Shown: positions 1 to 11,004 of the stretch, in pieces | Numbering within the stretch: the stretch's first letter is position 1 | Layout of the letters: each line of letters begins with the position of its first letter | Assembly: GCF_964340395.1 (NCBI RefSeq) | Contig: NC_135563.1 | Location: forward strand, 13,609,151 to 13,673,150 | Direction of reading: 5' to 3' | DNA: 64,000 nt | Origin: Glandiceps talaboti | Lineage: Eukaryota > Hemichordata > Enteropneusta > Spengelidae | Translations under genes and position numbers: made by a program | Notes under the pieces: generated by a model | What the model saw: the letters and a program-made list of their open reading frames with translations, nothing else | Databases searched by the model: none | Told to the model about the DNA's origin: nothing

Positions 1-479
1 GTCAACAGGAAATGCCCTGAAACCACAACTAAAGTTTAATCTAATGTGAATATGAAACAACTTCAATTGTGCTTTCTGTTCACTTTACTCGTAACCGTAT
101 GATGTAATATGTTTGAAGTTGGAGAACTGAGTCATTTTGGCATGTTGAAACCTGACTATACTGACATTTAATCCTTAGCTGACACTGTAGTTTTTGTGTC
201 TCTAGATTCCACTCATACAAAGCTCAAAGAATGTGTCTATTGTAGAAGTACAATGAAATACTTTAATGATGCAACTCACATACAGAAATCTTCAAGCTAA
301 ATTATCAATGACCACCTTTCTTTCTTCAATTCTTTCTCGGTTTTAAATATTGTCTAAAGCTACCAAGACAGCAATCTTGCAAAATAAGCAGTGAACTTTG
401 CAGACTGCATTATCAGACAAGACCTTTTTATATGTCATATTTTTATATTTTGTATCCATATACAGTTAGGATCATATAT

Positions 480-480
<1 letters not shown>

Positions 481-565
<85 letters not shown>

Positions 566-649
566 AGAGACACAGACACACACACAAAGACACAGACACA
601 CACTCGCGTGCACACGCACACACACAGACACACACACATACACACACAG

Positions 650-694
<45 letters not shown>
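481..694. repeat. (CA)n microsatellite, long pure part plus interrupted part
   Basis: A pure CA dinucleotide run of about 41 copies is followed by a degenerate CA/GA/CACATA stretch and a second pure run. All reading frames through it are simple Thr-His or Cys-Val repeats and are not genes. Confidence 0.98.
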
Positions 695-695
<1 letters not shown>

Positions 696-1267
696 CTACA
701 GGGTTTTCAATAATCAATATGATACTATCTATTCAAAGAGTCTATCAAAATGGGGAAAACAAGTTAAATTTCAAATTTAAGAGATGATGATGTTGGTAAA
801 AGTCATGAGAGCCTTCTAGTTTTAATACTGAACTGCTCACAATGTGCGGTCTTTAAACTGGTGCTTTACTTATAAGTATTGTGTGTGAATTGAGTATGCA
901 GCCCTAGGAATTACTAGAGTTCATTTTAAATAATGTCTGATACTGCTTTGTGAATCCTTACAACATTTGGAGACTACATGACCTGAAGACTCTAAAGTGG
1001 ATAGGTACTCAGTTCACAAAGAGATCATATTCAGCAATTTTATGCAGAAAATGTCTAGACTGTGTGATCTGCAGGCTGATACGAGGGTCAGATCATTTTC
1101 CATGGTCACAAGCCTGATTTGCTTGTTAAATTACAAATAGTGCGAACATCTGACAGTACATGCAAGTATGTTAATTGACATGCATCTTGTCACTTCTAAT
1201 TGACGTCATTCTCATGTTCAAGAGTCTATTACTCTATCGTAATGTTTGAGTACAAATTTGATTCACT
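695..1267. other. Intergenic, nothing recognised
   Basis: AT-rich sequence without a supported coding region. The only notable site is a perfect CRE palindrome TGACGTCA at 1201-1208. The 480 bases left of the CA array likewise show no gene. Confidence 0.6.
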
Positions 1268-1606
1268 GAATTATACCATGCACAAGCCAGGCTCAACACA
1301 AAATATGGAATATACACTCTGGTCATTCTACGTCACAACAACGCACATCTACGTCACTGGTTCTGCTGTGCTCAAAATATGAGTCAAAATGTTCAAAATT
1401 GCCATTACTCTCCCAATACTCTTTGATATTATTACTGGCACTGGTATAATTATATTATTCCCCAATATTTTTCTTCAGTCAGCTGGAAAATACTCATGAC
1501 CTAAGGGTTGTCACTATTCGTCTAGTGATCTGTAGTGACAAGGGCCCCTTAAGTCACTCGTATTTTCCTTAGCTGAACATAGAAAAATATTGGGGAATAT
1601 TATGTC
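1268..1606 (+). repeat. Foldback repeat family A, copy 1
   Basis: This copy aligns by eye over its whole length with 58170-58530 and with the reverse complement of 63697-63999. The right half (1456-1600) is a hairpin whose arms read TATTCCCCAATATTTTTC and its near-exact complement. No protein is encoded. It looks like a non-autonomous foldback or MITE-type element; the class is not known. Confidence 0.75.
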
Positions 1607-1886
1607 AATTCAAAGACACACTGTGCAAGGGAAAGTTATATTTGTGATTACCATATTCTATCATACCTTCATTATCACATCAATGTTTGAAATATGATTT
1701 TCATAATTAATTTTTTTAAATGGTCATTGATTTAATCATATATTTATTTGTGACTTGAAGAATAAACAACTGCCATATTTTGTGAATCTAGCATAAAGTA
1801 CAGTACACATGGTGTTGCTTTAGGAGGTAGGCTGTATGTCTTGGAAATAGATAAAATGCAGTTTCTTGTTAAAATTTTCACTTTTA

Positions 1887-2171
1887 ATAATAATAATAAC
1901 ACTAATCTTTATTTATACTGGATAGTTCTTTAAGTATATAAACACATCTCCCAAGAAGTTCAGCGAGGGCCATCCCTCATGGGTTCAGTGTTAGTGCAGG
2001 AGGAAACTAGAGTACCTGAGGAAAACCTACATTGTTTGGTAGAGTTAAACTGAACGACACTCTTCTTACTTACAGCGTGGTAAATTTAATCAAACCCTGA
2101 ATGGGGTTCGAACCCCCCAACCACAGTGGTAAGAAGCAAGTGGTTTAACCACTAGGCCACCAACAACCCCA
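1887..2171 (-). mobile_element. tRNA-derived SINE
   Basis: Read on the minus strand the element starts near 2171 with a tRNA-like head. It has a Pol III A box (TGGCCTAGTGG) followed about 40 bases later by a B box (GGTTCGAACCC). An unrelated body of about 190 bases follows, and it ends in an (ATT)n tail at 1887-1905. This arrangement is diagnostic of tRNA-derived SINEs. The head carries a G-rich stretch before the B box and is unlikely to be a functional tRNA. No clear target-site duplication was seen. Confidence 0.8.
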
Positions 2172-2224
2172 TAATAGTGGATACAGCTCACAAAACAAAA
2201 CAAAATATATTCACGAGCATATAT

Positions 2225-2489
2225 TAATTAAAGTGGCCATATGACAAATTGGTATTTTAATACTTTGGATTCATTATTCATAAAACACCTCTACTTTGTT
2301 TTCCTATTTGAAAAAACAATGTGAAACATCATAAACCAAGTCAATGTTTGTCACTCAATAAATAGCAACATGCTAGAAAGTGTATGAAAAGTTTGTTATT
2401 GTCAATGAATATTGTATATACAATAACAAAAAATTTACATATTTAATTTTTGGTAATTTATTGGGTCACAGACAAGGACTTGGTATATT

Positions 2490-2565
<76 letters not shown>

Positions 2566-3013
2566 CTTCTTTTTTATTACCTACTTATTAACTTTTACAT
2601 TTGTAGACAACATAAAATAATACATTTGAGGTAGGTAAAAGTAGACCAGAAAAATAGCTACTTGCTAATCAAGTCTGTCTCCTTAGATACTGTAAATAAA
2701 ATTTATAAATAAATACATGACAAAGTATAAAGAGGGCAGTGAAAAAACTAAATATCTATGAAAATATATACACTGTACATCTACACGAGTTGCAGTATAT
2801 TCACATCAGATGAAGAAAATCTTTTAGTGAGTTACGAAAAACATTCCTTGATGATTTGGACCTAACATCAAGAGGTAAGTTGTTCCAGTGTATAGCTCAT
2901 GTGTATGACATTGCAAATTTACCATTTTCACATTGTTGTTTCAAGTAGGAAAACATAGAGTAGTTTTATGAATAAAAAATAAATAAAAAATTTCATCAAT
3001 ATGGCCAATTTAA
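2225..3013. mobile_element. MITE family B, copy 1, interrupted by a LINE fragment
   Basis: The outer parts (2225-2490 and about 2930-3013) match the uninterrupted copy at 10645-11004. Both have inverted ends containing ATGGCCA-type termini and an internal palindrome built around ACCAAGTC...GACTTGGT. The copy here is split by a LINE 3' end and a TA array. Confidence 0.7.
2492..2925 (-). mobile_element. LINE 3' end with (TA)n tail, inserted in a MITE
   Basis: On the minus strand 2890-2801 encodes a peptide beginning HWNNLPLDVRSKSS and ending at a TGA. This W-N-x-L-P-x-x-V-R pattern is the usual C-terminal tail of CR1/L2/Jockey-type reverse transcriptases. A 3' UTR of about 240 bases follows and runs into a TA dinucleotide array (about 2499-2558), which may be its tail. 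Only the last 30 codons remain, so the copy is 5'-truncated and dead. Confidence 0.65.
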
Positions 3014-4751
3014 ACCATGGCAAATTTTGATTAAATTACTCATTCTGTCCAATAAACTGAATTGATAGTGAATTTACAATTAAAAATATTTGCCTCGCCA
3101 TTCTGCATAGACATTTGCATAGACATGAGCACGTTGGAACAATCTCACACAAAAATATAAATACAAGTAAAAATTTGTTACTTACACCTCAATCTTGTGA
3201 ACTTCTCTTTCAAAATCTCTCTCTTCCTAATAGGTGGAAAGTAGAAACATAGTGGATTACAGAATCTTTTCCTGTCTAAAAATATTTGCTTTGATTACCA
3301 AGTAAAGACATATTCTAAGAGCAAGACATAGCAAACACTGATGGGCATGATACATTCCTCTGTTGAGGAGGTAGCTGGTATTACAGTAGTTTACATCATT
3401 TTGTGTGCATTATCACAATATGGAAAACAGTGAATAGGTCATGTGCAATATACCCTAACAGTGTTTGCAATTTCCAAATCAGACACTGGCCCGGGTCTCC
3501 AGTATGCTCTCTCTGTCATTATGACACACCACTATCAGGAATAACAAAAAAAAATTGTGTGGTTCAGATTACGCTCAAATTTAGAATTGGTGAGTAGGTA
3601 GATTTTTTATTTTATTTTGTTATACATTTCTTCACTGTGTGAGTGTCTAGTTCAGGTTTTCCATTGTTTTCTATATGGTCTCTGTGTTGTTTATTTCTTC
3701 CTATCAGCTGTACAGCCATCACAGATTGGAAGAAAAGTTTTATTTCGTCTTTTTAAGTTGATGTCAGTTTCCGCATCCACTATTTCTCGTGCGATTTTAC
3801 TATTTTTTTCTTGAATGCATAAAAATAAAATTGGGGGTCTGCAGTGAAAAGCTAGATGGGGTTGGGTAACCAGAATCAAACAATTAATTTTTTTGCGCCT
3901 CACACTACAATGTCTTGTTACCCATCAAATTTGGTGTTCTCCCAAGTCCCATCTCTTTACTGTATGGCGACACACGAGGAAACCTAGCATTTATCATTTT
4001 AATCCACAACAAAAATATTTGTCTTTCATTATGGTGGTGTCATAAAATCACACTGACTTTAATATTAGACTTTAATATTTAGATCACTTTAGAACATATG
4101 AAGTGACAAAAGAATTTTTAAAAATTAAATATTTTACATAAGTTCCAAAAAAGAAAACTCTACCAATTCACAGTCAAAACTGTTGATTTTACAATTTACA
4201 AGAACTTGGGAGTCATTCTGGATTATAATGGAAGGAATTACATTTGCTGAGTTTCAGTTTTTTATCATCAATTACTCCTAAGTTATTTCATACTTCACAA
4301 GAAGCATTGTGTGCTCTCACCCACAGTCTATTAGTCATAGTGATAGTGAGACTGAGTCTTACAAATCACTTATCCCATCTGAGAAAAAGCTTGTCGTTTG
4401 CGTTATTAAAGATGAACAGGAGGCATAGATACCATTTCAGATTCATCAGTCATTGCACTCAATATTACACATCCCACCTTATTTTCCTCCTACTTCTTTT
4501 TTCAAATATCCACCTACAACAACATTTACCATTTCATCCTGTTAAATTTTCCCTGTGATTAACCTTTCATAGGATGTAGGCCAGGTTCAGTGGATTGCTT
4601 TGGGGTACTAATTTACAAATCAGGAATCAGGACATTGACACTTATGTTGCCAGATTGTACAAAATATAACAGCTTCTTTTTTGTCAATGACAATTGAGAA
4701 TGTAAATATCAAAGTAAATATCGCAGATGACAAAAATAAATTGGGATATTA
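3014..4751. other. Intergenic, no supported gene
   Basis: AT-rich sequence. A minus-strand reading frame near 3830-3691 and a plus-strand frame at 4244-4558 are open but have no recognisable motif or splice context, and I do not call them genes. Confidence 0.5.
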
Positions 4752-4822
4752 GTGGTGGTGGTGGTGGTGGTGGTGGTGGTGGTGGTGGTGGTGGTGGTGG
4801 TGGTGGTGGTGGTGGTGGTGGT
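4752..4822. repeat. (GGT)n trinucleotide array
   Basis: About 23 uninterrupted GGT units, strongly strand-asymmetric (no C on the plus strand). It is not in any coding exon. Confidence 0.98.
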
Positions 4823-5138
4823 ATTAATGAGAAAACAGTATGGTTTGTTGTGGTTTTGAAACCACAAGATTCACTTTTGGCTTCTACTTCTCCATCAATT
4901 TAGTAAATATACATAAATCCTCATTCTACCAAGGGATATTTGTACTCTTCATAGTTATTAGTTGAGGACATGAGGTTTCTAACATATGAGTATTATGGTA
5001 TTTGTCACATCAGCTCTTACTCAGAGCTAAATTGTATTCATATGTCACTCCCTTACAACACAATACAACACAACACAACACATTTTATTACTCTTCGCAC
5101 AAGAAGAAACTGAAAAGTCTGCTTTGAACGGTGACGGA

Positions 5139-5790
5139 TCAACTCATCCCAATTTCAACTCGCCCCATTTTCAACTCGCCTCAACTCTTTACAATATAAT
5201 TTACCTGTGCATATATGAAATCGAAGCTAGTAGTACTCAGGTTGGAGGGTCTGTGGTATCTCGTATTCCACTAATGAAGTACCACTTTTGCTGTAAACAC
5301 ATACTACAATACTTAGTTGCGTTAACTAGGGAGAGGAGACACGTCTCCAAAACCTGTACGCGCTGAAGTCATAAGCGTGTCAGTCACTAATATTCTCCCT
5401 GGTTGTTATCATTATTATTTCTTATTAAGGTTGTAAACATTAAGTCTTAATGTGAAAAGTGATATTCCATGACTGGGGAAAGTTGTTGTGCTAGTATAAA
5501 TTCTAGATCTAGCAAACACTTAGCCAAAACCCACACCACTTTCTGCTATGAAATGTTACATTTGCTACGCTTCAACTAGCCCTGTAGGTAAAATCCTGTA
5601 AATTTTTCGGCCCCCGTACTTCGAGTCCATGTATCGTTTACATTTACAAATGTTTACTAATGTTGTTGGGGTGAGTTGAAAATGGGACGAGTTAAAAATG
5701 GGGCGAGTTGAAATTGGGGCGAGTTGAAAATGGAGCGAGTTGAAATTGGGGCGAGTTGAAATGGGACGAGTTGAAATTGGGATGAATTGA
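5139..5790. repeat. Foldback unit with a 17 bp GAGTTGAAA minisatellite arm
   Basis: At 5668-5790 about seven units of a ~17 bp motif (consensus GAGTTGAAAATGGGGC) run in tandem. The reverse complement of the same motif occurs at 5139-5190, so the two ends form inverted arms around about 480 bases of unique sequence. Open frames on the minus strand (Phe-Gln-Leu and Ser-Thr-Arg-Pro repeats) are only translations of the minisatellite. Confidence 0.8.
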
Positions 5791-5905
5791 ATTGCGATCG
5801 CTTTGAACATATAAAAACAAATAACAAACTAAGCAATATTGGGTGAAAATATTGAACAAATTTAAATAGTATATACACAGACATTTGGCACAAAGAATAA
5901 AACAC

Positions 5906-6929
5906 TAAAAGAAAAAACTAGACATTTGGTCTACCTAACCATCCATTAAAATTGGTTACAGCTCTTTGGATCATCATAGTTTACATCATGTATAAACGTT
6001 TGATGTCACACTTGTGAAGGTTCATTTCAGGGGAGGGGAGGGGTTTTTGACCTAAATGAACAATGTTTGTTTGTTGAGCTTGTGCGACATCATGTGCGAT
6101 CGTCCGTAAGGATATATTTTTTTGGATTTTTGGTATGAGAATAGTTTGGGTTCAGATGGGACAAATGGGACACTTGTAAGCAATCCATAGTATCTATTTT
6201 GTGTGGTGCAGTAGGTATGAGTAAGGATATCTTTTTGGGGATTTTAGGTATGAGAACAGTTTGGGTTGGAGGTCTCAGAGAGCCCCCCCCCCCCTACCAT
6301 TTTATACAATTGCCCTCCCCCCTGTGCCTGGAGTACCCCCTAATCATGTGAACGCAGTACTGTATTACTTATTTACTTATTAGTTACCGTTAACAATTCT
6401 AATTATACCAAATTGGTCAAAATATCAACAAATTATTTTGTTTGTACAAAAGAATTTACATTTCTCGTTCAAGTTTTCACTTTCTGTTGTATTTCACTTG
6501 TTTGCTTGACTTGAAGACAGACAATATCTAAGATATTCCAACTACCACATTATATTCCTGTTCCTTACTATCTACAGTTTATTGAAGTTCCTAAAAAGGA
6601 GCTTTGGGGTTCCATTTAAAATTTCCTTAGGAAGTTCACTGCAGTGAAGTTTAAATGACGAAAATGTTCCATCTACAATTGGGGGTGTATCAACCCACCC
6701 ACAATACAAATTACATCATAACAAAGCTATCAAATCAGTCTGAAATATCAATTCGTGTATGCGTAGGTCTTGCTTAACAAAGTATATTTATAATTTTCAT
6801 TTAAAGTTCAAAATGATTATTATGCCTAACTATCTACAATATCGATTACCTCAATAACTGAAAATGTTTCGTCTGAGACAAATAGTCTTCCATGTTATTC
6901 TATTGTCAATCACTGCACTGTACACTTAC
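5906..6929. other. Intergenic
   Basis: It contains two imperfect direct copies of a ~50 bp segment (about 6108-6165 and 6222-6268) with a shared TATGAGAANAGTTTGGGTT core, and a run of 12 C at 6283-6294. The downstream exons of the candidate minus-strand gene that starts at 7098 would lie here or further left. None could be assigned with confidence. Confidence 0.5.
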
Positions 6930-7129
6930 CGTTCGTGGAATAACACTCTTCCTTGGAGCCGATATCAAACGGTTGAATGGGTTCCTAGTGTGAGATACAA
7001 GAAAATACAAACAATGTATCAAATATAAATAACGTATCTTATGATATTCTTAATCACAATTCAACAAAATGTAACCAAGAGAAGACTTACCAACTCATTT
7101 TACACTTTCGACATTGACCAAGTTATTTC
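6930..7129 (-). CDS. Candidate 5' exons of an unidentified minus-strand gene divergent from ADO
   Basis: I do not recognise this product. On the minus strand a 39 base segment (7129-7091) is bounded by a TTTTTTACAG acceptor and a GTAAGT donor. A second segment (6984-6930) is bounded by a CACTAG acceptor and a GTAAGTG donor. Joining them gives ATG at 7098 followed by Ser-Trp and then NPFNRLISAPRKSVIPRT, ending in phase 0. The ATG has an in-frame stop upstream in the first segment, and a five-codon uORF (ATG to TAA) overlaps its start. Translation would begin about 310 bases from the ADO start, which suggests a shared bidirectional promoter. Against it, no convincing downstream exon was found, and a 54-codon plus-strand frame (6864-7028) with a hydrophobic N-terminus covers the second segment. 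Confidence 0.35.
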
Positions 7130-7407
7130 CTGTAAAAAATAGTGTATCTTGACATCCCCGTGGCCCCTTGACCTTCCGATATTGCTGATATAGCCTCGTT
7201 TGCAAGCATTCTATTAGATACTGAATTTTTAGGAAGTTGACATGGTTATAAGTTCTTTTTCAAAATAGTACATTCGGATATATTAATAAAATGTGATTTA
7301 TAATATTGAAATGTTCTTTTATGATTGCAAATCTCACGGAAAATTCCAAGTTTCTTACTACAGTGTGTAACGAGGCTGACATTACCCATAATTCAAAAAT
7401 TGCAAAC

Positions 7408-8169
7408 ATGGCTTCTGTCATGCAGAAAGTTGCCGGTCAAGCCCGTCGGACTTTTCGTTTATCTTCCCTTGATCAAACCTTTAAGGAGAATATAAGGATC
7501 CTAACGTCTCTGGTTGAAGATGTGACTGTGTCAGATTTAAACTTAAAACCAAGGAACACCGGTAAAACTGCTCCACACAGTTCAAACCACGGCAGTGCAC
7601 CAGTGACGTATATGCATATTTGGGAAGATGAGTATTTTACGATGGGAATTTTCCTCTTGAAACACGGGAGCAGAATACCCCTTCATGACCATCCTGGGAT
7701 GCATGGTCTTCTCAAAATCCTCTATGGAAATATTCATGTCCGTTGTTATGACAAAGTTGACAGCAGATCTTTGGGCGTTCCTGAAATTAGTGGTGGTTTT
7801 TATCGTAGTAAATACACTAAAAACTTGATTCCGGGGAAATTTGCCAGTGAACAATTACTTGACAGCGAAAGTGGTGCGTTTGAGCTGGGTTCAAACGAGA
7901 AAAATTATCACGACATAGAAGCAGTTGACGGACCAGCAGCATTTTTGGACATTTTGGGACCCCCATATGACCCCGATGGAGGAAGAGATTGTACCTACTA
8001 CCGTGAACTTGAAGGTTTGTCCGTTCAAGATCAGAGTAAACTGTCGGCTGCTACACCAGCTGCATCTGTGGATGGTGATGTCAGATGGCTGCAACCTATT
8101 CCTCAACCCAGGGATTTTTGGTGTGGCTATGAGGAATATCCAGGGCCAAAGGTTGGCGCAGAGTGGTGA
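7408..8169 (+). CDS. ADO: 2-aminoethanethiol (cysteamine) dioxygenase ADO
   Basis: This is an intronless gene for a 253-residue thiol dioxygenase of the PCO/ADO cupin family. The family oxidises cysteamine to hypotaurine and N-terminal cysteines of target proteins, so it acts as an oxygen sensor in the N-degron pathway. The start MASVMQKVAGQARRTF matches the start region of vertebrate ADO. The frame stays open upstream to an ATG at 7306, which would add 34 residues and is less likely. Iron ligands are visible: His93 and His95 in IPLHDHPGMHG, and His168 in NYHDIEAVDGPAAFLDIL. Cys195 and Tyr197 in GRDCTYYRELE correspond to the Cys-Tyr crosslink pair of human ADO. The C-terminus keeps DFWC and EYPGPKV. 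Length is close to human (270 residues), and the human gene also has a single coding exon. Confidence 0.97.
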   Translation: MASVMQKVAGQARRTFRLSSLDQTFKENIRILTSLVEDVTVSDLNLKPRNTGKTAPHSSNHGSAPVTYMHIWEDEYFTMGIFLLKHGSRIPLHDHPGMHGLLKILYGNIHVRCYDKVDSRSLGVPEISGGFYRSKYTKNLIPGKFASEQLLDSESGAFELGSNEKNYHDIEAVDGPAAFLDILGPPYDPDGGRDCTYYRELEGLSVQDQSKLSAATPAASVDGDVRWLQPIPQPRDFWCGYEEYPGPKVGAEW

Positions 8170-10644
8170 AACAGAAGTATTTATAAGGTGTACCAACTCA
8201 CTATATATTAAAGTCAAGCAATCAGTACAGGAGCTAAACAATAGAAATAAACAACATCTTTACATTTTTTCCCCCAAAAAATCTTGTAAAACCACCAAAG
8301 AAATATTTATATGTCTTTGGATTTTTGCGTTATGGTGTATCTGGCTTGCTTATGACAGACATGGAAGTGTTTTCAAAATGCACGTATACCTGAGTTAATG
8401 TTTAATAGACAGTACTAAAATTCTCAGAAACTGTGTCATTTGTAGGTATTCTGTTGTGACCATGTATGGTTGTTAGTTACACCTCAGCCACAGTTTGCTC
8501 ATTTCATGCCACAAATTCAAATATTTATTGAGAAGCGAAAAATACTTTAACCATGATGATATATTTTTATTTTAAAGAAGTTTCACGAATTAAAACTTTC
8601 TATGATAATGGCACCAAGCCTTTATACACAGAAAGGTATTTCTTTATTATATGCCGTTTTTTAAAACGTAGTAGGCCAAGTTGAGGTATTCCAATAAAAT
8701 CTTATGGTATTATACTCACATTTTTAGGAGTATTTCTCTTAATTTAAAGCACATTTTATTTTAGCTGAACCTTGGATATGTTAAAGCCACAGTAGGAAGA
8801 CTTGCAGTATTTTTAAACTTATCAAATTTGCAATATTTTGTTTTTCAAACTGTATACCTTTAAAATCTAGGATATTATGGTAGTTTTTTTAGGAGTGTTT
8901 TTTTCCTTATTCAAAACATATCAATATCATAATTTATAAGTTATTTGGATGTGTTAAACAGGACAGATGTTTTGAACATTTTGACATTGTCATTGTTGCA
9001 CTTGTAAAAGTTTTAATCTTCTCTCTACCAGTGGGGGATTTGTTTGTATACATAAAAAACGAGGAGTTGAGAAAAAGATGATTCAATTTGTCGGGGGTTA
9101 TCAAGTCCCCAATCCCAATTCCCACATATAGCATAAATAACCCTCTTCCTGCTTATACCATAGAGGTAATTTTATCATTGATGATAATTGTCGATTTGTT
9201 TTCAAAATGAACAAAATTGGGCAAAAATTGCAGACAAACGTAGTGTTGATTGATTCTGAGTGGTCACTTGATCAAAAACGTTTTCAGGATAAAAGTTCAA
9301 TGTAGCTGTAACTGAAATTGTGATTTTCATAATTTTTTATCATATTTTAATTCACATTTTGTTATAATTGTACTTGTATTGTTTTTTGACAAATAATTGG
9401 AGCTGTACCTGATTCATAACTGTTTACACATGGACATCAAGCCAATGTGTACAGAACCCCAATCTAAAGAATTCAGTTCATCTGCAGAATTGAACTTTTC
9501 TGAATAAAGGTCCAAACTATTTTTCAAGTGGCAAAAATTGATGAAAATTCACAAAAGAGTTATGACTATTTGGTGTTTAGATATTTTGCTTTGATGTTTC
9601 AGTTGAATTTTTGTTGCCATAGTAACTTATTTATAGTATTGTTTCAGATAATATAGCTTGATACTAACTTCTTTGATGGACAACATAGTCTCTGAGACAT
9701 CATTTTTATGAGTCAAAGCTATCAAAATAGTTGCAATATTTCTAATTATTCCTATAATTTATAAATTATTTATCACGTATAAAACTATATCACAACACTG
9801 AATTTTTTTTTTTTACCAGTATATTAAGGTTAAGATAAACGATATTTTAATTGCATATAAACAAGACATTAAATGTAAGTCAGGAACTTTATAGTCACTG
9901 TGTTGCCTTCATAAAGTAATATAATAATAGTCTGTACAAATCCATAAATGCACAGAAAGGCCACAAATAATTCCATTATTTTGAAAATTAAGGAAATCGA
10001 CCGTATGGGCAACCATATGTTATTATAGTATATAAGGTAACTGACAAAGACATTTTTTTAGTAGAACACCTTTTTTTTTCTTTCACGGTTTTAATTTACC
10101 TAACTTTTATGCTCTTGGCCAGCATTTTTTTATTTGGTAGTAGATGCATAGAATTTGCCTTTTATGACAGTAATAATTACTCTTAAGTGTTTTAAATGTT
10201 ACTTATGGTTCAATTTTTGTTTTTATTTTTCAAGGAAGAACCTTCATCTGTGTTTATCAAGAATATTTTTTTTAAGTTTTCTGCCAGCTGTTTTGTTGAA
10301 TTGTATGTTTTTTGAGGAGACACTGCATTTTTGCTCTATTTACTATAGCAAATAAGAGGTTTCACTGAACTTTACATGTAAATCTTGGTTGTATTCTTGC
10401 TTCCTGCCAAGAGCTTCTGTCATTATTTCACTACCTGAACCATTATTATTACTAGCATGACACTCAACTGTCATTGGAAATAATGTTGAAATGAATTAAC
10501 AGAGTCTTTTGCAATAAAAAATGTCTTTGAAATTTATTTTGACATAATTGCATATGACGTGTATGTTGTGCCTGTACTTCATACTTAGTGTAGATTAATT
10601 CATATAGCTATTCATTATACCATACAAGAGTTTTAGACTTGTCC
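8170..10644. other. ADO 3' UTR and intergenic sequence
   Basis: Very AT-rich sequence directly downstream of ADO, with AATAAA-like signals at about 8247 and 9503. The stretch 9012-9090 resembles 46483-46565 (shared CTCTNTACCAG...GGTATTTGTTTGTA core), a low-copy dispersed repeat. No coding exon was recognised. Confidence 0.5.
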
Positions 10645-11004
10645 TTTAAAATGGCCATATTGGTGACAAATTTGTATTTATATTGGATTTTTTATTTGTA
10701 ATATAACTCCTATGTTTTCCTACTTGAAAAAAAAATGATGTAAAACAACATATACCAAGTCCATGTTTGTAACTCAGTAAATTGCAAAAAGCTAGAAGTG
10801 TCGGAAAAGTTTTTTATTGTATGTACAATAACAAACATTTTACACATTTTTTCAATGTTTGGCAATTTATTGGGTTATAAACAAGGACTTGGTATATGTT
10901 GTTTTACGTTGTTTCTTCAAGTAGTGAGCCATAGTAAAGTTGTTTTACGAATAAAAAAAAATAAAAAAATAAATACCAATGTGCCATTCCTATGGCCACT
11001 TTAA
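10645..11004. mobile_element. MITE family B, copy 2 (uninterrupted)
   Basis: A 360 bp element with inverted ends containing ATGGCCAT and ATGGCCACT, plus an internal palindrome from ACCAAGTCCATGTTTGTAAC to its imperfect complement ending GGACTTGGT. TTTAA occurs at both outer edges. It matches 2225-2490 and 2930-3013. It has no coding capacity. Confidence 0.75.

Noticed and set aside
391-780. Open frames over the CA array (His-Thr and Cys-Val repeats)
   Set aside because: They are translations of a dinucleotide microsatellite in every frame. The same reasoning removes the frames at 14251-14716, 14788-15904, 25316-25673, 42338-42590, 61075-61569 and 62394-62684.
2090-2171. A tRNA gene on the minus strand
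   Set aside because: A and B boxes are present, but the element continues into a SINE body and an ATT tail and the head carries an irregular G-rich stretch, so it is a SINE head.
6864-7028. 54-codon plus-strand frame with a hydrophobic N-terminus upstream of ADO
   Set aside because: It is antisense to a candidate minus-strand exon with consensus splice sites and has no recognisable family. Kept only as an alternative.
7925-8398. 157-codon plus-strand frame overlapping ADO
   Set aside because: It is a +1 shadow of the ADO 3' coding region that runs into the UTR.
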